Below, piece after piece: positions 8,257-16,571 of a stretch of 57,644 nucleotides of DNA (position 1 is its first letter; every line of letters starts with the position of its first letter). Location of the stretch: assembly GCF_018614975.1 (NCBI RefSeq), contig NZ_JAGGNR010000027.1:1-57644 (forward strand), written 5' to 3'. The DNA comes from Paenibacillus polymyxa (lineage in GTDB: Bacteria > Bacillota > Bacilli > Paenibacillales > Paenibacillaceae). The notes beneath the pieces were generated by a model. It searched no databases, was not told the DNA's origin, and saw only the letters and a list, made by a program, of their open reading frames with translations. The position numbers and the translations under genes were made by a program.

Positions 8257-9216
8257 TTACTTAAACCATCCCCGCTTCACAAACCAGGCCACCATGCTGC
8301 CGCCAAGCACAAACATTAACAACAGCACCGCACCATACCCAAACTTCCATTGAAGCTCAGGCATATAGGCAAAGTTCATGCCATAGATACCCGCGATCAG
8401 TGTGAGCGGCATAAATACCGTCGTTATTACCGTGAGTGTCTTCATGATCTGATTCATCCGGTTGGAGTTCAGGGAAATATAACTGTCGCGCAGATCAGCG
8501 GTCATCTCCCGATCGGCTTCAATCATGTCCGTCAGCTTCAATAAATGGTCATAGATATCGGTAAAATAAGCCGTATGTTCACCTGTTCGCTGCACATGCT
8601 GGGAGTTAACCACCCGATAGAGCAGATCCCGCATCGGTACTACCGTTCGTCTGAGCTTCAGCAATCGAGTCCGCAGATCAAACACCTGGTTCATCAAGTC
8701 TTCAACCGACTCTTGTCCCCCCCGGTTCTCCAGTTCAGCCAGTTCATCCTCAATCGCAAATAGAGACGGAAAATAATGATCGACCAGCTTATCCATCACC
8801 GTATAGGCTGCTGCCACCGGACCTCGCGCCCAGATGGTTCGTTCATGTGCATGGTGCAACAAGCGTTCCCACGCTTCATCCACTTCCTCCAGTACGCCAT
8901 GATGAAAAGACACTAGGAAGTTTGATCCGAGAAACAAGTCAACCTCCTCGGCTTCCAGTGTGGATGGGTTCAGTGCATGCAGCACAAGAAACTGCAAATT
9001 ATCATAATAATCAAGCTTGGGCCGTTGCAATATATGCATACAGTCCTCTATAGCTAATGGGTGAAAATTAAAATATGTATCCAGCAAACGGCTTTCCTCT
9101 TCCGTTGGCTCGTTAAAATCGGCCCATACCCAGGCGTAATCGTTCAGATCCAACTGTGTAAGTGGTACGTTAACGGAGACTTGATGCTCTCGTGTAATGG
9201 CGAGTGTACGAATCAT
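8257..9216 (-). CDS. corA: CorA-family magnesium transporter
   Basis: Pentameric inner-membrane channel for Mg2+ (and possibly Co2+). The 319-residue protein has a large cytoplasmic N-terminal domain, a long stalk helix (about 195-255, DHLLKLTDMIEADREMTADL), and two C-terminal membrane helices at about 260-280 and 292-313. The selectivity motif YGMN is intact, with GMN at 279-281, followed by FAYMPEL. ATG start behind AAGGATG. It is monocistronic, with a sigma-A-type promoter inside the preceding gap. DnaA-box-like clusters flank it on both sides, which has no obvious link to magnesium transport. Confidence 0.95.
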   Translation of the reverse strand: MIRTLAITREHQVSVNVPLTQLDLNDYAWVWADFNEPTEEESRLLDTYFNFHPLAIEDCMHILQRPKLDYYDNLQFLVLHALNPSTLEAEEVDLFLGSNFLVSFHHGVLEEVDEAWERLLHHAHERTIWARGPVAAAYTVMDKLVDHYFPSLFAIEDELAELENRGGQESVEDLMNQVFDLRTRLLKLRRTVVPMRDLLYRVVNSQHVQRTGEHTAYFTDIYDHLLKLTDMIEADREMTADLRDSYISLNSNRMNQIMKTLTVITTVFMPLTLIAGIYGMNFAYMPELQWKFGYGAVLLLMFVLGGSMVAWFVKRGWFK

Positions 9217-9252
9217 AAATCAGATCACATCCTTGTCCTGTATCTTTACGTT

Positions 9253-9282
9253 ATTGTACACAGGTACCTTCAAACTCGACAA
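9253..9282 (-). promoter_or_regulatory. Candidate sigma-A promoter of corA
   Basis: On the minus strand TTGTCG (9277-9282) and TACAAT (9253-9258) are separated by 18 bases, 37 bases upstream of the corA start codon. No operator is evident. Confidence 0.6.
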
Positions 9283-9283
9283 C

Positions 9284-9306
9284 AAAAAAAGCCAACCCTG
9301 TTGGCT
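9284..9306 (-). terminator. Intrinsic terminator of the pit operon
   Basis: On the minus strand AGCCAAC and GTTGGCT form a seven-base-pair stem with a three-base loop, followed by seven T. It separates pit from the corA promoter. Confidence 0.8.
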
Positions 9307-9318
9307 TCTCTCATTTCC

Positions 9319-9480
9319 CTATCCACAGTTTCCTGTATCCACAGGAATATCTTATTTTGGTTTATCATTCCACGGATGGCTATCCACATATCCAGCCTGT
9401 CCACACGTTCATGCACAGGCGTCTCTTGATTTTGGTTGTATAATTATCCACATATCCCGATATTCACACAGTTATGAACA
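9319..9480 (+). promoter_or_regulatory. Cluster of seven DnaA-box-like 9-mers, all one orientation
   Basis: Within 162 bases are CTATCCACA (9319), GTATCCACA (9335), CTATCCACA (9380), CTGTCCACA (9397), a perfect TTATCCACA (9444), ATATTCACA (9460) and TTATGAACA (9472). One is exact, five have one mismatch and one has two. All read in the same direction on the plus strand. The region lies between pit and corA and carries no gene. DnaA-box clusters away from oriC in B. subtilis titrate DnaA; a similar role here is an inference. Confidence 0.6.
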
Positions 9481-9518
9481 GATTGTCTGTTAACCCCGAA
9501 TTCGTTCCGGATCTCTTT

Positions 9519-10508
9519 TTAGAAAATAATCCAGTAGAGCAATCCTGCCAGTCCCGCAGTAATCGGAATTGTAATGAACCACGTAATAATGATACGTCCA
9601 GCAAGTCCCCATTTCACAGCAGAGAAACGTTTCGCGGAACCTACACCCAGAATAGCTGATGTGATGGCGTGCGTTGTACTAACTGGAAGGTGAAGCAACG
9701 TTGCTGTGAAAATAACGGAAGCAGCTGACAGATCCGCGGCAAATCCGTTAATCGGTTCAATTTTAAAGATTTTGGTACCCATCGTTTTGATGATTTTCCA
9801 ACCACCAATGGATGTACCCAGAGCCATCGCGGTTGCTGCTGAAATTTTAACCCACAGCGGCACTTCCAGATGATCTTGTACACCTGCTGCAACCAAAGCA
9901 AACGTAATAATACCCATCGCTTTCTGTGCATCATTCGTACCATGTGTGAAGGCTTGCAGTGCAGCCGTGAAAATCTGTACCGTACGGAAACCTTTATTCA
10001 CGTTATGCGGACTGCGCTTGGCGAAAATGTATTTGAGAATCGTCATGACCGCATAACCGATAGCAAATGCGATCAGAGGTGATAATAGCAAACCTCCAAC
10101 GATATCAATGAATCCGCTCCACTTCACTTTTTCAGCTCCTGCGCCAACGAGCACGGCACCTGCAAGGGCTCCGATAAGTGCGTGTGATGAGGAAGACGGA
10201 ATACCAAACCACCATGTAACCAGGTTCCAGATAATCGCAGCGATCAAGGTGACTATGACGACCTCGATCCCGTTATCCAGCGTGCTGGGGTCTGTCACAC
10301 TCCCCCCAATCGTCTTCGCAACGCCTGTAAACATCATCGCACCGACAAAGTTCATTACCGCTGCCAATAGGATCGCGCGACGTGGCGTTAGTGCTCGTGT
10401 CGATACTGAAGTGGCAATGGCATTGGCCGTGTCGTGAAAACCGTTGATGAAGTCAAACGCCAGTGCAAGGAAGACGACTAAACCTAATACCCAAATCGTT
10501 GTTTCCAT
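9519..10508 (-). CDS. pit: Low-affinity inorganic phosphate transporter, Pit family
   Basis: Membrane permease of the PiT family that takes up phosphate as a neutral metal-phosphate complex, driven by protons. The 329-residue protein has about ten hydrophobic segments and both copies of the family signature: GFHDTANAIATSVSTRAL near 22-40 and HGTNDAQKAMGIITFAL near 188-205. PSSSSHALIGALAGAV and PVSTTHAITSAILGVG are the matching repeat partners. ATG start after AAGGAGCC. It follows the PhoU-like DUF47 gene by 14 bases, a standard pair (ykaA-pit in B. subtilis), and ends before a strong terminator. Confidence 0.95.
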   Translation of the reverse strand: METTIWVLGLVVFLALAFDFINGFHDTANAIATSVSTRALTPRRAILLAAVMNFVGAMMFTGVAKTIGGSVTDPSTLDNGIEVVIVTLIAAIIWNLVTWWFGIPSSSSHALIGALAGAVLVGAGAEKVKWSGFIDIVGGLLLSPLIAFAIGYAVMTILKYIFAKRSPHNVNKGFRTVQIFTAALQAFTHGTNDAQKAMGIITFALVAAGVQDHLEVPLWVKISAATAMALGTSIGGWKIIKTMGTKIFKIEPINGFAADLSAASVIFTATLLHLPVSTTHAITSAILGVGSAKRFSAVKWGLAGRIIITWFITIPITAGLAGLLYWIIF

Positions 10509-10522
10509 TATTCTCTGGCTCC

Positions 10523-11140
10523 TTAAGAATTACGCATGATGATGGATTCGAGCACATTCGCTACGTGTTCACAAGCATCCGTTGTTGTCTCAAGACGTTC
10601 GTAAATTTCCTTACGTTTGATCAATTCAATCGGATCAGGCACGGTAGCGAAAAGGTTCTTGATACACATGCGCAACACTTCATCGCCCTGATTTTCCAGA
10701 TCATTCAATCGAATCGTGTACTCACGAATCGCCAGCAATTTTTTCTGAGACAGCAAATGAATGGCCTTCTGAATTTCGTAAGCCGATTGGCGCAAAATTT
10801 CAGCGAATTGAACGATATATTCGTCCGGATCTGTCAGTTGGTACATATAGAAACGGGAAGCCGTTGCTTCGAGTCCGTCCAATACGTCATCAAGTGTCGT
10901 TGTCAGCTCCATAATATCATCGCGTTCGATCGGCGTGATAAATGTTTTGTTGAGTTCTGTAATAATCGTATGCACGTAATCATCACATTTCGACTCGTAC
11001 TTCTTCATTTCATTGGCAAAAAGAGTCACATCCTGAAGGTTGGAGATTTGCTGGGAGAAATAATCTGCCGCTTGAACAACCGTATCTGCCATGTTCTCCA
11101 GTGTTTCAAAAAATATATCCTTCTTCTTCTTAAACTTCAT
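10523..11140 (-). CDS. DUF47 / PhoU-like phosphate transport regulator (YkaA type)
   Basis: Cytoplasmic helical-bundle protein of the DUF47 family that accompanies Pit transporters and is thought to regulate them. The protein of 205 residues is almost wholly helical and carries PhoU-like acidic signatures KYESKCDDYVH and LNDLENQGDEVLR (ExxxD pattern), which in PhoU bind metal clusters. I use the ATG at 11140 (MKFKKKKD) behind AAAGGGGATAGGGG rather than the longer frame from 11185, which adds 15 unlikely residues. First gene of the pit operon. Confidence 0.9.
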   Translation of the reverse strand: MKFKKKKDIFFETLENMADTVVQAADYFSQQISNLQDVTLFANEMKKYESKCDDYVHTIITELNKTFITPIERDDIMELTTTLDDVLDGLEATASRFYMYQLTDPDEYIVQFAEILRQSAYEIQKAIHLLSQKKLLAIREYTIRLNDLENQGDEVLRMCIKNLFATVPDPIELIKRKEIYERLETTTDACEHVANVLESIIMRNS

Positions 11141-11455
11141 ACCCCTATCCCCTTTACGAGAAATTGCCGATAACCGATGAAACATGAAATGACAACCTTT
11201 GATATCTTATCATATTTGTTTCATGGTTTGTACAAAAGGTGTGATCCTTTTTTATATTCTTATCACATTAATCTGAAATGAATCTTAATTATTTGGAATA
11301 ATGGTAAATTCAAGTTAAGATTTTACACTACGTTTACAATTCGACATCGAATTATGAAATCGACACGATTCTACTTTTTACGTTAATGTACAATATAATG
11401 CCTTTTCGACGACAAAATGGTTACATGTTTCATCGTTTTCTTTCATTACATCCTT
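11141..11455. other. AT-rich gap upstream of the pit operon
   Basis: About 315 bases lie between the DUF47 start and the DUF3048 stop. They should contain the pit operon promoter. Two TTTACA hexamers spaced five bases (11332-11348) resemble a Pho-box pair but face away from the operon. No terminator for the DUF3048 gene was recognised. Confidence 0.4.
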
Positions 11456-12529
11456 TTATTGCACAGCCAGCTTCACATGACTAGAAAATTCCGGTTGATT
11501 AGGAACAATGCTGATAAAGGTTTTACCCGGCACAAGAGCAACTTCACTGCCACCTTGAACAAACCGTATAATGTCCCCCTGCTTCTTGACCCACTGCCCA
11601 CGAATCATCTTGCCCTTCTGAAACAACATGGCTTCTCCGCCCTGTTCCACATTAACGGACAACCGTCCTACACTATCGAGCACCTTGTGATCTGCACCTG
11701 CCACAATGATGTTCGCTGTGCCAAGTTGAGTCCCATTATCCAAATCCTGATCTGCCTTACCATTCACCATTCTCATATATCGTCCGCTAACTTCATCATA
11801 ATCATACGTTACCCGGTAACTATCCAATAAATAATGGATATCGAATTGTTTCACTGCCTCTCCTGCGGATGTCGCGCCTTCTTCATTATAGATGTATACG
11901 GGAGACTTGAAATCATGGCTATAGCCCTTGATATCGGCTCCTTCTCTCAGCTTGTCCGCTGAAGTATACAGATTATGTGGTGCTTTACGATCCGAGGAAC
12001 GCCAGAAATACGGCCCACCATTCGAAATCTCATCCATATGCTGTTTCTGCTGCCTTTGCAAAATGGAATACGCCTCCGGACTGCCTCCGGCGTGAACAAG
12101 TATCCCATCATAACTCTCGCCTAGCTCAATCAAATATGGACGTATACTACGAACGGGTCCAACCGTCTCCGCACCACCTTCACTCTGGAAGATGGCTATG
12201 AAACGGGTAATGCCTCCCTCAGCGAGAACTTCAAGAATGATATCGGCTGAGCTTAGACCCGATTGGGGCCGAGCTGCTGGTGCATTATTAATCATTACGG
12301 CGAGTGGTCGACGCGTAATCGCTGCATCTACAGGCAGCCCCGTCAGAGGTGCTGTATAGAGAGAGGTGTTAGATTCCTCCACGTTCTGTTCTTCTTGTAC
12401 AGGTGCAGGTGTCGGTTCTGGCTGAAGTGGCATTTGAGTCGCCTCCTGGTTTTGGCAGGCAACAAGACTCAATGCGAGAATACACAGGGATGCAGCCGAT
12501 GCTACTTTGTTCCATTTAAAAAGCTTCAA
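11456..12529 (-). CDS. yerB: DUF3048 putative lipoprotein (YerB-like)
   Basis: Exported lipoprotein of 357 residues, homologous to B. subtilis YerB by its pattern. The lipobox LSLVAC is near residue 24 after a hydrophobic helix (MKLFKWNKVASAASLCILAL), then a Pro/Glu-rich linker. DUF3048 N-terminal motifs are PLTGLPVDAAITRRPLAVMINN, ARPQSGLSSADIILEVLAEGGITRF and GPVRSIRPY. I chose the TTG at 12529 because AGGAGGT sits seven bases upstream; the longer frame begins 66 codons earlier without a site. Function is unknown; family members are anchored outside the membrane. Confidence 0.9.
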   Translation of the reverse strand: MKLFKWNKVASAASLCILALSLVACQNQEATQMPLQPEPTPAPVQEEQNVEESNTSLYTAPLTGLPVDAAITRRPLAVMINNAPAARPQSGLSSADIILEVLAEGGITRFIAIFQSEGGAETVGPVRSIRPYLIELGESYDGILVHAGGSPEAYSILQRQQKQHMDEISNGGPYFWRSSDRKAPHNLYTSADKLREGADIKGYSHDFKSPVYIYNEEGATSAGEAVKQFDIHYLLDSYRVTYDYDEVSGRYMRMVNGKADQDLDNGTQLGTANIIVAGADHKVLDSVGRLSVNVEQGGEAMLFQKGKMIRGQWVKKQGDIIRFVQGGSEVALVPGKTFISIVPNQPEFSSHVKLAVQ

Positions 12530-12751
12530 TATAGGACCTCCTGAACGATATGGCCTGGTTCTAAGTTGTGATATATGTCTCATGTAGGCAACCATTTCAC
12601 GTATTTCTTTCCATTTAATCACACCCCATCCGATTTGTCTGCGCCCAGAAGGCCTTGATACAGCTTGAAATACACATTTGAAACAGCGGAATGCGAGAAA
12701 AATATGTACTAAATGTGAACTTCTCAAACCTTACTTAAAATTTGAACTAGA

Positions 12752-12769
12752 TTGTGATTTTAATCACAA
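12752..12769 (+). promoter_or_regulatory. Fnr/CRP-like palindrome upstream of doxX
   Basis: TTGTGATTTTAATCACAA is a seven-base perfect inverted repeat containing TGTGA-N6-TCACA, the Fnr/CRP-type core (also compatible with Rex). A TACAAT -10 element lies at 12790-12795 with no good -35, placing the palindrome centre at about -41.5 from a start near 12802. That is the spacing of activator-dependent promoters of the B. subtilis Fnr regulon. Confidence 0.6.
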
Positions 12770-12866
12770 ACAAAACAACTTTTGAACTATACAATAAAGA
12801 CATCAAAGGTGATCACTTAGAAAAACAAAAACAACACACACTAGATTCCATGAAGGAGTGGTTCAT

Positions 12867-13406
12867 ATGTTCAGCTTCAACCAATGGCTTAGAGAAAACA
12901 AAGTAGCAATGTGGATTTTGACAGTGCTTCGGGTGTATATCGGTTATGATTGGATGACTCACGGATGGAGCAAATTGACTGGCGGATTCCAAGCTGGCGG
13001 GTTCCTCGCCGGAGCAGTCGGAAAAGCAACAGGTGAAAACCCTACAGTGCAAGCATGGTGGGGAACCTTCCTTGAAAAATTCGCTGTACCGAATGCCGGA
13101 TTGTTCGACTTCATTATCCCTCTTGGTGAATTCCTTGTAGGTGTCGGGCTCATACTTGGCTGCTTCACAACACTGGCTGCCCTGATGGCTCTCGTAATGA
13201 ACTTCGCGTTCCTCTTCTCGGGTACAGTAAGCACGAACGCTCAACTGGTTCTGATGCAAATCTTCCTGGTTGTTGCTGGTGCGAATGCAGGTAAAATCGG
13301 TTTGGATCACTGGGTACTGCCTTACCTTCGCGGATTGATCACTCGCAACAAAGGTAATCATCCTAAAGACACACCAACCATTAGCCCAACTCAAAAAACA
13401 GCTTAA
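12867..13406 (+). CDS. DoxX family integral membrane protein
   Basis: DoxX-family membrane protein, 179 residues with four hydrophobic helices (about 14-35, 70-95, 100-122, 125-145). The N-terminal WLREN...VLRVYIGYDWMTHGWSKLTGGF segment is typical, as is the GLFDFIIPLGEFLVGVGLILG helix. Relatives include the thiosulfate:quinone oxidoreductase subunit DoxD and small redox-linked membrane proteins; the reaction here is unknown. I place the start at ATG 12867, nine bases after AAGGAG, rather than GTG 12858 which overlaps that site. An Fnr-like palindrome upstream suggests oxygen-dependent control. Confidence 0.88.
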   Translation: MFSFNQWLRENKVAMWILTVLRVYIGYDWMTHGWSKLTGGFQAGGFLAGAVGKATGENPTVQAWWGTFLEKFAVPNAGLFDFIIPLGEFLVGVGLILGCFTTLAALMALVMNFAFLFSGTVSTNAQLVLMQIFLVVAGANAGKIGLDHWVLPYLRGLITRNKGNHPKDTPTISPTQKTA

Positions 13407-13428
13407 GCAATCATTCATAGAATTCTCG

Positions 13429-13465
13429 GCCCTGCTCCCAATCCCCCTGGAGAGCAGGGCTTTTT
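13429..13465 (+). terminator. Intrinsic terminator of doxX
   Basis: GCCCTGCTC and GAGCAGGGC form a strong stem followed by TTTTT, 22 bases after the doxX stop. Confidence 0.88.
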
Positions 13466-13562
13466 ACTTTTAAAAAATAGCCTGGATGCTCTGCCTGACT
13501 TGCCCATCGACAGAAAACCGTATTATGATGAAATAAAGTTGAACTTCAAAGGAGTACACGAT

Positions 13563-13775
13563 ATGCCGACCCAGCGACGTCTCGAGACCGATGCGGACTT
13601 CCAGGAAGCCATGAATATGAAGTATAAGGTTCGAGTTTTTAAAGATAATCACCAGATTGACTCCGGTGGCATCATTATCCGTTTTGACAGCAACACCGTA
13701 GTTGTACAATCCAGTGTCAGTGAGCTCGCTTATCATTCCCGTACAGACTGTGAATTGTTCGAAATCCGCAAATAA
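13563..13775 (+). CDS. Small hypothetical protein (70 aa)
   Basis: Unrecognised cytoplasmic protein with MPTQRRLETDADFQEAMN at the start and alternating hydrophobic strands further on (YKVRVFKDN, GGIIIRFDSNTVVVQ), suggesting a small beta-rich fold. I place the start at ATG 13563 after AAAGGAG at good spacing; an upstream in-frame ATG at 13500 lacks a site. Good site, start, stop and terminator make it a credible gene. No signal peptide or membrane segment. It stands alone between two terminators. Confidence 0.75.
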   Translation: MPTQRRLETDADFQEAMNMKYKVRVFKDNHQIDSGGIIIRFDSNTVVVQSSVSELAYHSRTDCELFEIRK

Positions 13776-13808
13776 AGATCTATTGCATGAATAAGTCCTC
13801 GATTGAAA

Positions 13809-13853
13809 GAAGGTTCCTTTAGCCCCATTAAGGGTGTACAGGAACCTTCTTTT
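13809..13853 (+). terminator. Bidirectional intrinsic terminator
   Basis: AGAAGGTTCCT and AGGAACCTTCT form an 11-base-pair stem followed by TTTG on the plus strand and TTTC on the minus strand. It can serve both the 70-aa gene and the convergent dioxygenase gene. Confidence 0.78.
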
Positions 13854-13942
13854 GTTTATATATTGTAATTGTATACATTTACACATGTTACCCGTACCCA
13901 ACTGGCTTCAAACGCCATAATCAGGCTCTTGTCTGTTCCAAG

Positions 13943-14728
13943 TTACACGCCGTCTCCAAACTGCCAGCAGTTCAAACTTAGTGTTCCATAAGGGTAAGAC
14001 TGGAATAGACGCTTCGCTGATCGGGACATATCCGCTGTACCCATGGCGTAGAACAAAGGTGCAAGGTGTTCTGTACCATACGACGGAACTGCCGTGCGTG
14101 CATGAGGGGCTTTTTTCTCATATTGAAACAGCTCTCTTGTGTTCCACTGCTCCAAGCGCTCCCCGATCCAGTTATCAAATTCAACCGCCCACTCTTGCGG
14201 TTCATCCGTATTGCCCAACAATCGTAAATTGTGAACCGTTCCACCACTGCCAATGATCAGCACATCATCATGACGCAGCTGTTCCAGCATTCGGCCAATA
14301 TCATACTGTTCCTGCGGCGTACGCAGCGAGTCTACAGATACAGCGATCACAGGGATATTAGCCTCGGGATACATATGGAGCAACGGTACCCATACACCAT
14401 GATCCAGCCCTCGGCCTCGAATCTTCTGATGTGCCAGATTGCTGCGGGTGAACAGAGCACATATCTCGTTTGCTAAATCTGGCTGCCCAGATGCAGGGTA
14501 CTCCATCGTATACATCGTAGAAGGAAATCCGTAAAAATCATGCAAGGTCTGATGTGTATCATCCATCGTCACGGACGGTTCAGGACAATCCCAATGCGCC
14601 GTAAATACAACAATGGCTTTCGGAGCCGGCAGCCTGTCTCCAAGCTGGTTCAAGAAGTGAGTGTAGTCATTGCTCTCCACCGCCAGAGCGGGAGAACCAT
14701 GCGCAATGAAAAGTGCGGGTAATGTCAT
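13943..14728 (-). CDS. LigB/DODA-family extradiol ring-cleavage dioxygenase
   Basis: Class III extradiol dioxygenase related to plant DOPA 4,5-dioxygenase and E. coli YgiD; these open catechol rings using a metal bound by histidines. The 261-residue protein has FIAHGSPALA (His10), VVFTAHWDCPEPSV, GRGLDHGVWVPLLHMYP and VLIIGSGGTVHNLR, which supply the conserved metal and acid-base histidines. ATG at 14728 lies after GGAGG; the TTG at 14737 overlaps that site. The substrate is unknown. It stands alone, convergent with the small protein gene. Confidence 0.9.
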   Translation of the reverse strand: MTLPALFIAHGSPALAVESNDYTHFLNQLGDRLPAPKAIVVFTAHWDCPEPSVTMDDTHQTLHDFYGFPSTMYTMEYPASGQPDLANEICALFTRSNLAHQKIRGRGLDHGVWVPLLHMYPEANIPVIAVSVDSLRTPQEQYDIGRMLEQLRHDDVLIIGSGGTVHNLRLLGNTDEPQEWAVEFDNWIGERLEQWNTRELFQYEKKAPHARTAVPSYGTEHLAPLFYAMGTADMSRSAKRLFQSYPYGTLSLNCWQFGDGV

Positions 14729-14831
14729 TGCTGCCAACCTCCAGACACGGATAGAATGCTTACTCCTCTATTTTACCCTTAAGAAGGCGCTTTTCCAAGC
14801 CGACATCCCCAAGCAGTTGTAATCCTGCCAC

Positions 14832-15662
14832 CTATATCATCCAGTGCTGCCAATCCTGCTCGATCTTCTGACGTTCGCCAAGCCACTCTCTGGTACGCGT
14901 AATGAGCTGTTCCCGCTCTTTACCTGAAGAGAAGGTGTGATCGCCCTGGAAGATGATCTCCTTGTCACAGCGGCCCTCTTGGCGCATCCAGAATACCTTT
15001 TGATACAGGAATGCGTAGTCTACTGGAATGATCTCATCTGAGGTGCCATGTACGACGAGTACATCTCCGCTAAACTTAACTGCTTCCTGGAATGGCTGAT
15101 GTTCAGCAAGAGACTCGAAGAACGTCGGTGTGAATTTGTATCCGAGATAATCAGCCGCACCCTGTTTGACCCCTTCGTCGTATACTTCCCGTCCCGTAAT
15201 CTTCACAATATCATTGAATGGATAACCCACGGAGGACCACATCACCAGGTTTTTAACACGTTTGTCACGTACAGCAGTTAGCAATGCAACGGCACCACCC
15301 AGACTATGACCAATCAGTGTAACACGCGTAGGATCTACATCACTGCAATTCACCGCGTAATCCAGCACCGAACGGGTCTGCAGCACCATGGACTCCAGTC
15401 CCTCCGCTCCATACTCCCCGCTGCTCTCTCCGCAACCGATATAATCGAAACGCAGCACCAGATAACCGTCTTCAGCCAGCTCCCGTGCAGTCTTTACAAA
15501 CAAACGGTCCACGCCGATCCGACTACCAACGAAGCCGTGGCAGATCACTGCCAGAGGTACGCGTTGCTGACTCTTCCCCTCCTTAATATCTTTCACAACC
15601 GGATAATGAATCGTGGCTGTTAATTCTTCCTGTCCATGACGGATACTGATCTGACGTTCCAT
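14832..15662 (-). CDS. Alpha/beta hydrolase (serine esterase-like)
   Basis: Cytoplasmic alpha/beta hydrolase of 276 residues. The triad is visible: nucleophile S120 in LIGHSLGGAV, Asp in VVHGTSDEIIPVD, and His in FQGDHTFSSG near the end. The oxyanion segment ICHGFVGSRIG and the RFDYIGCGESSGEYG loop resemble the EstD/CinI-like esterase and acyl-hydrolase group. ATG at 15662 follows GGAAAGGGG; the longer frame adds 13 residues with no site. The natural substrate is not predictable. It is likely monocistronic. Confidence 0.88.
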   Translation of the reverse strand: MERQISIRHGQEELTATIHYPVVKDIKEGKSQQRVPLAVICHGFVGSRIGVDRLFVKTARELAEDGYLVLRFDYIGCGESSGEYGAEGLESMVLQTRSVLDYAVNCSDVDPTRVTLIGHSLGGAVALLTAVRDKRVKNLVMWSSVGYPFNDIVKITGREVYDEGVKQGAADYLGYKFTPTFFESLAEHQPFQEAVKFSGDVLVVHGTSDEIIPVDYAFLYQKVFWMRQEGRCDKEIIFQGDHTFSSGKEREQLITRTREWLGERQKIEQDWQHWMI

Positions 15663-15927
15663 ACGTTTTCCCCTTTCCAGGCTTAGCCTGTTAAGCTTCA
15701 TTTATTAAATATATATATATAATCCGATAAGTTTAGTGTGTATTAAGATGTTATTCATATATTATCATCCCGTAACCTGCAAGTCAACGTAAGTAAGAAC
15801 CCTGTCTACGTCGAATGCTAGTCTGCATTTTATCGGATGATAAGCGCAAAAAAAATGAGCCACGCTGATGACAGCTGGCCCGGATATCTTTTATCTTTTG
15901 GAATTCCAACCAAGGGTTGCAGGATCG

Positions 15928-16161
15928 CTATTCGTAGCTTCTGCGGAACATCTCGTGGGTCTCCACCCGTCCATTCCACTCATGCTCATGACCCGAATCA
16001 CTATTGTCCCAGAAACTTCTTCCCTTCAAATTGCCATCTGTCAGTTCTTCTGCATACTCCGTATCCTCCAGGTTCTCTTCAAAGGATACAACTTCGTCCA
16101 CGACTCCACGGGAGTTGCTGTTCAGTAGCAGCTTCCGCGTCAATTCTGTTTGTTTATCCAT
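15928..16161 (-). CDS. Small acidic hypothetical protein (77 aa)
   Basis: Strongly hydrophilic and acidic protein starting MDKQTELTRKLLLNSNSRGV followed by an acidic stretch (DEVVSFEENLEDTEYAEEL) and a Trp/His-containing end (SFWDNSDSGHEHEWNGRV). ATG 16161 has GGAGAG eight bases upstream, and the codon pattern looks genuine. There is no membrane segment, and cysteine is absent. No family is recognised. It is divergent from the small membrane gene at 16356. Confidence 0.68.
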   Translation of the reverse strand: MDKQTELTRKLLLNSNSRGVVDEVVSFEENLEDTEYAEELTDGNLKGRSFWDNSDSGHEHEWNGRVETHEMFRRSYE

Positions 16162-16355
16162 AACAAGCACTCTCCAATCTTGGATTTCTGTTGGAAATGC
16201 TACTATTGTGATGGAATCGACTGCTATTTATGCATCCTTCACACAATCGTTAGATCTGTGAGGCGTAAGGGTATTTTTTCACATGTACGGGGGAAAATAA
16301 ACGAACAATCATAGGCAGCATGCCTCGGAATCCTTCTACCGAAAGGAATGAATTC

Positions 16356-16475
16356 ATGGAACATCTACTCGAATGGATTCAACATCACGGTAAACTGGTG
16401 CTGTTATGCACCTGTGTTATACTGGCCTGTGTATGGATATGGGTCCACCATGAGCAGCTTTTTTATAAGGAATGA
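16356..16475 (+). CDS. Small single-span membrane protein (39 aa)
   Basis: A 39-codon frame with ATG 16356 after AAAGGAATG at good distance. The product begins MEHLLEWIQHHGK, then one hydrophobic helix LVLLCTCVILACVWIWV (about 14-30), then a polar tail HHEQLFYKE. This is a typical layout for a small inner-membrane protein. The DUF1129-like membrane protein gene starts 96 bases downstream on the same strand and may be co-transcribed. No family is known to me. Confidence 0.6.
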   Translation: MEHLLEWIQHHGKLVLLCTCVILACVWIWVHHEQLFYKE

Positions 16476-16571
16476 CTTTGCGAAACGAGAGCCCTTCCCG
16501 TATACTAAAATACCGTCAGGGTCTTCAGACAATTGGAAGATCAGAACGTGTGTAGACAGGGGGAGCAATCA

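Noticed and set aside
11332..11348. PhoP box pair TTTACA-N5-TTTACA upstream of the pit operon
   Set aside because: Only one dimer, facing away from the operon, about 190 bases from the start codon. PhoP promoters usually need more repeats in the direction of transcription.
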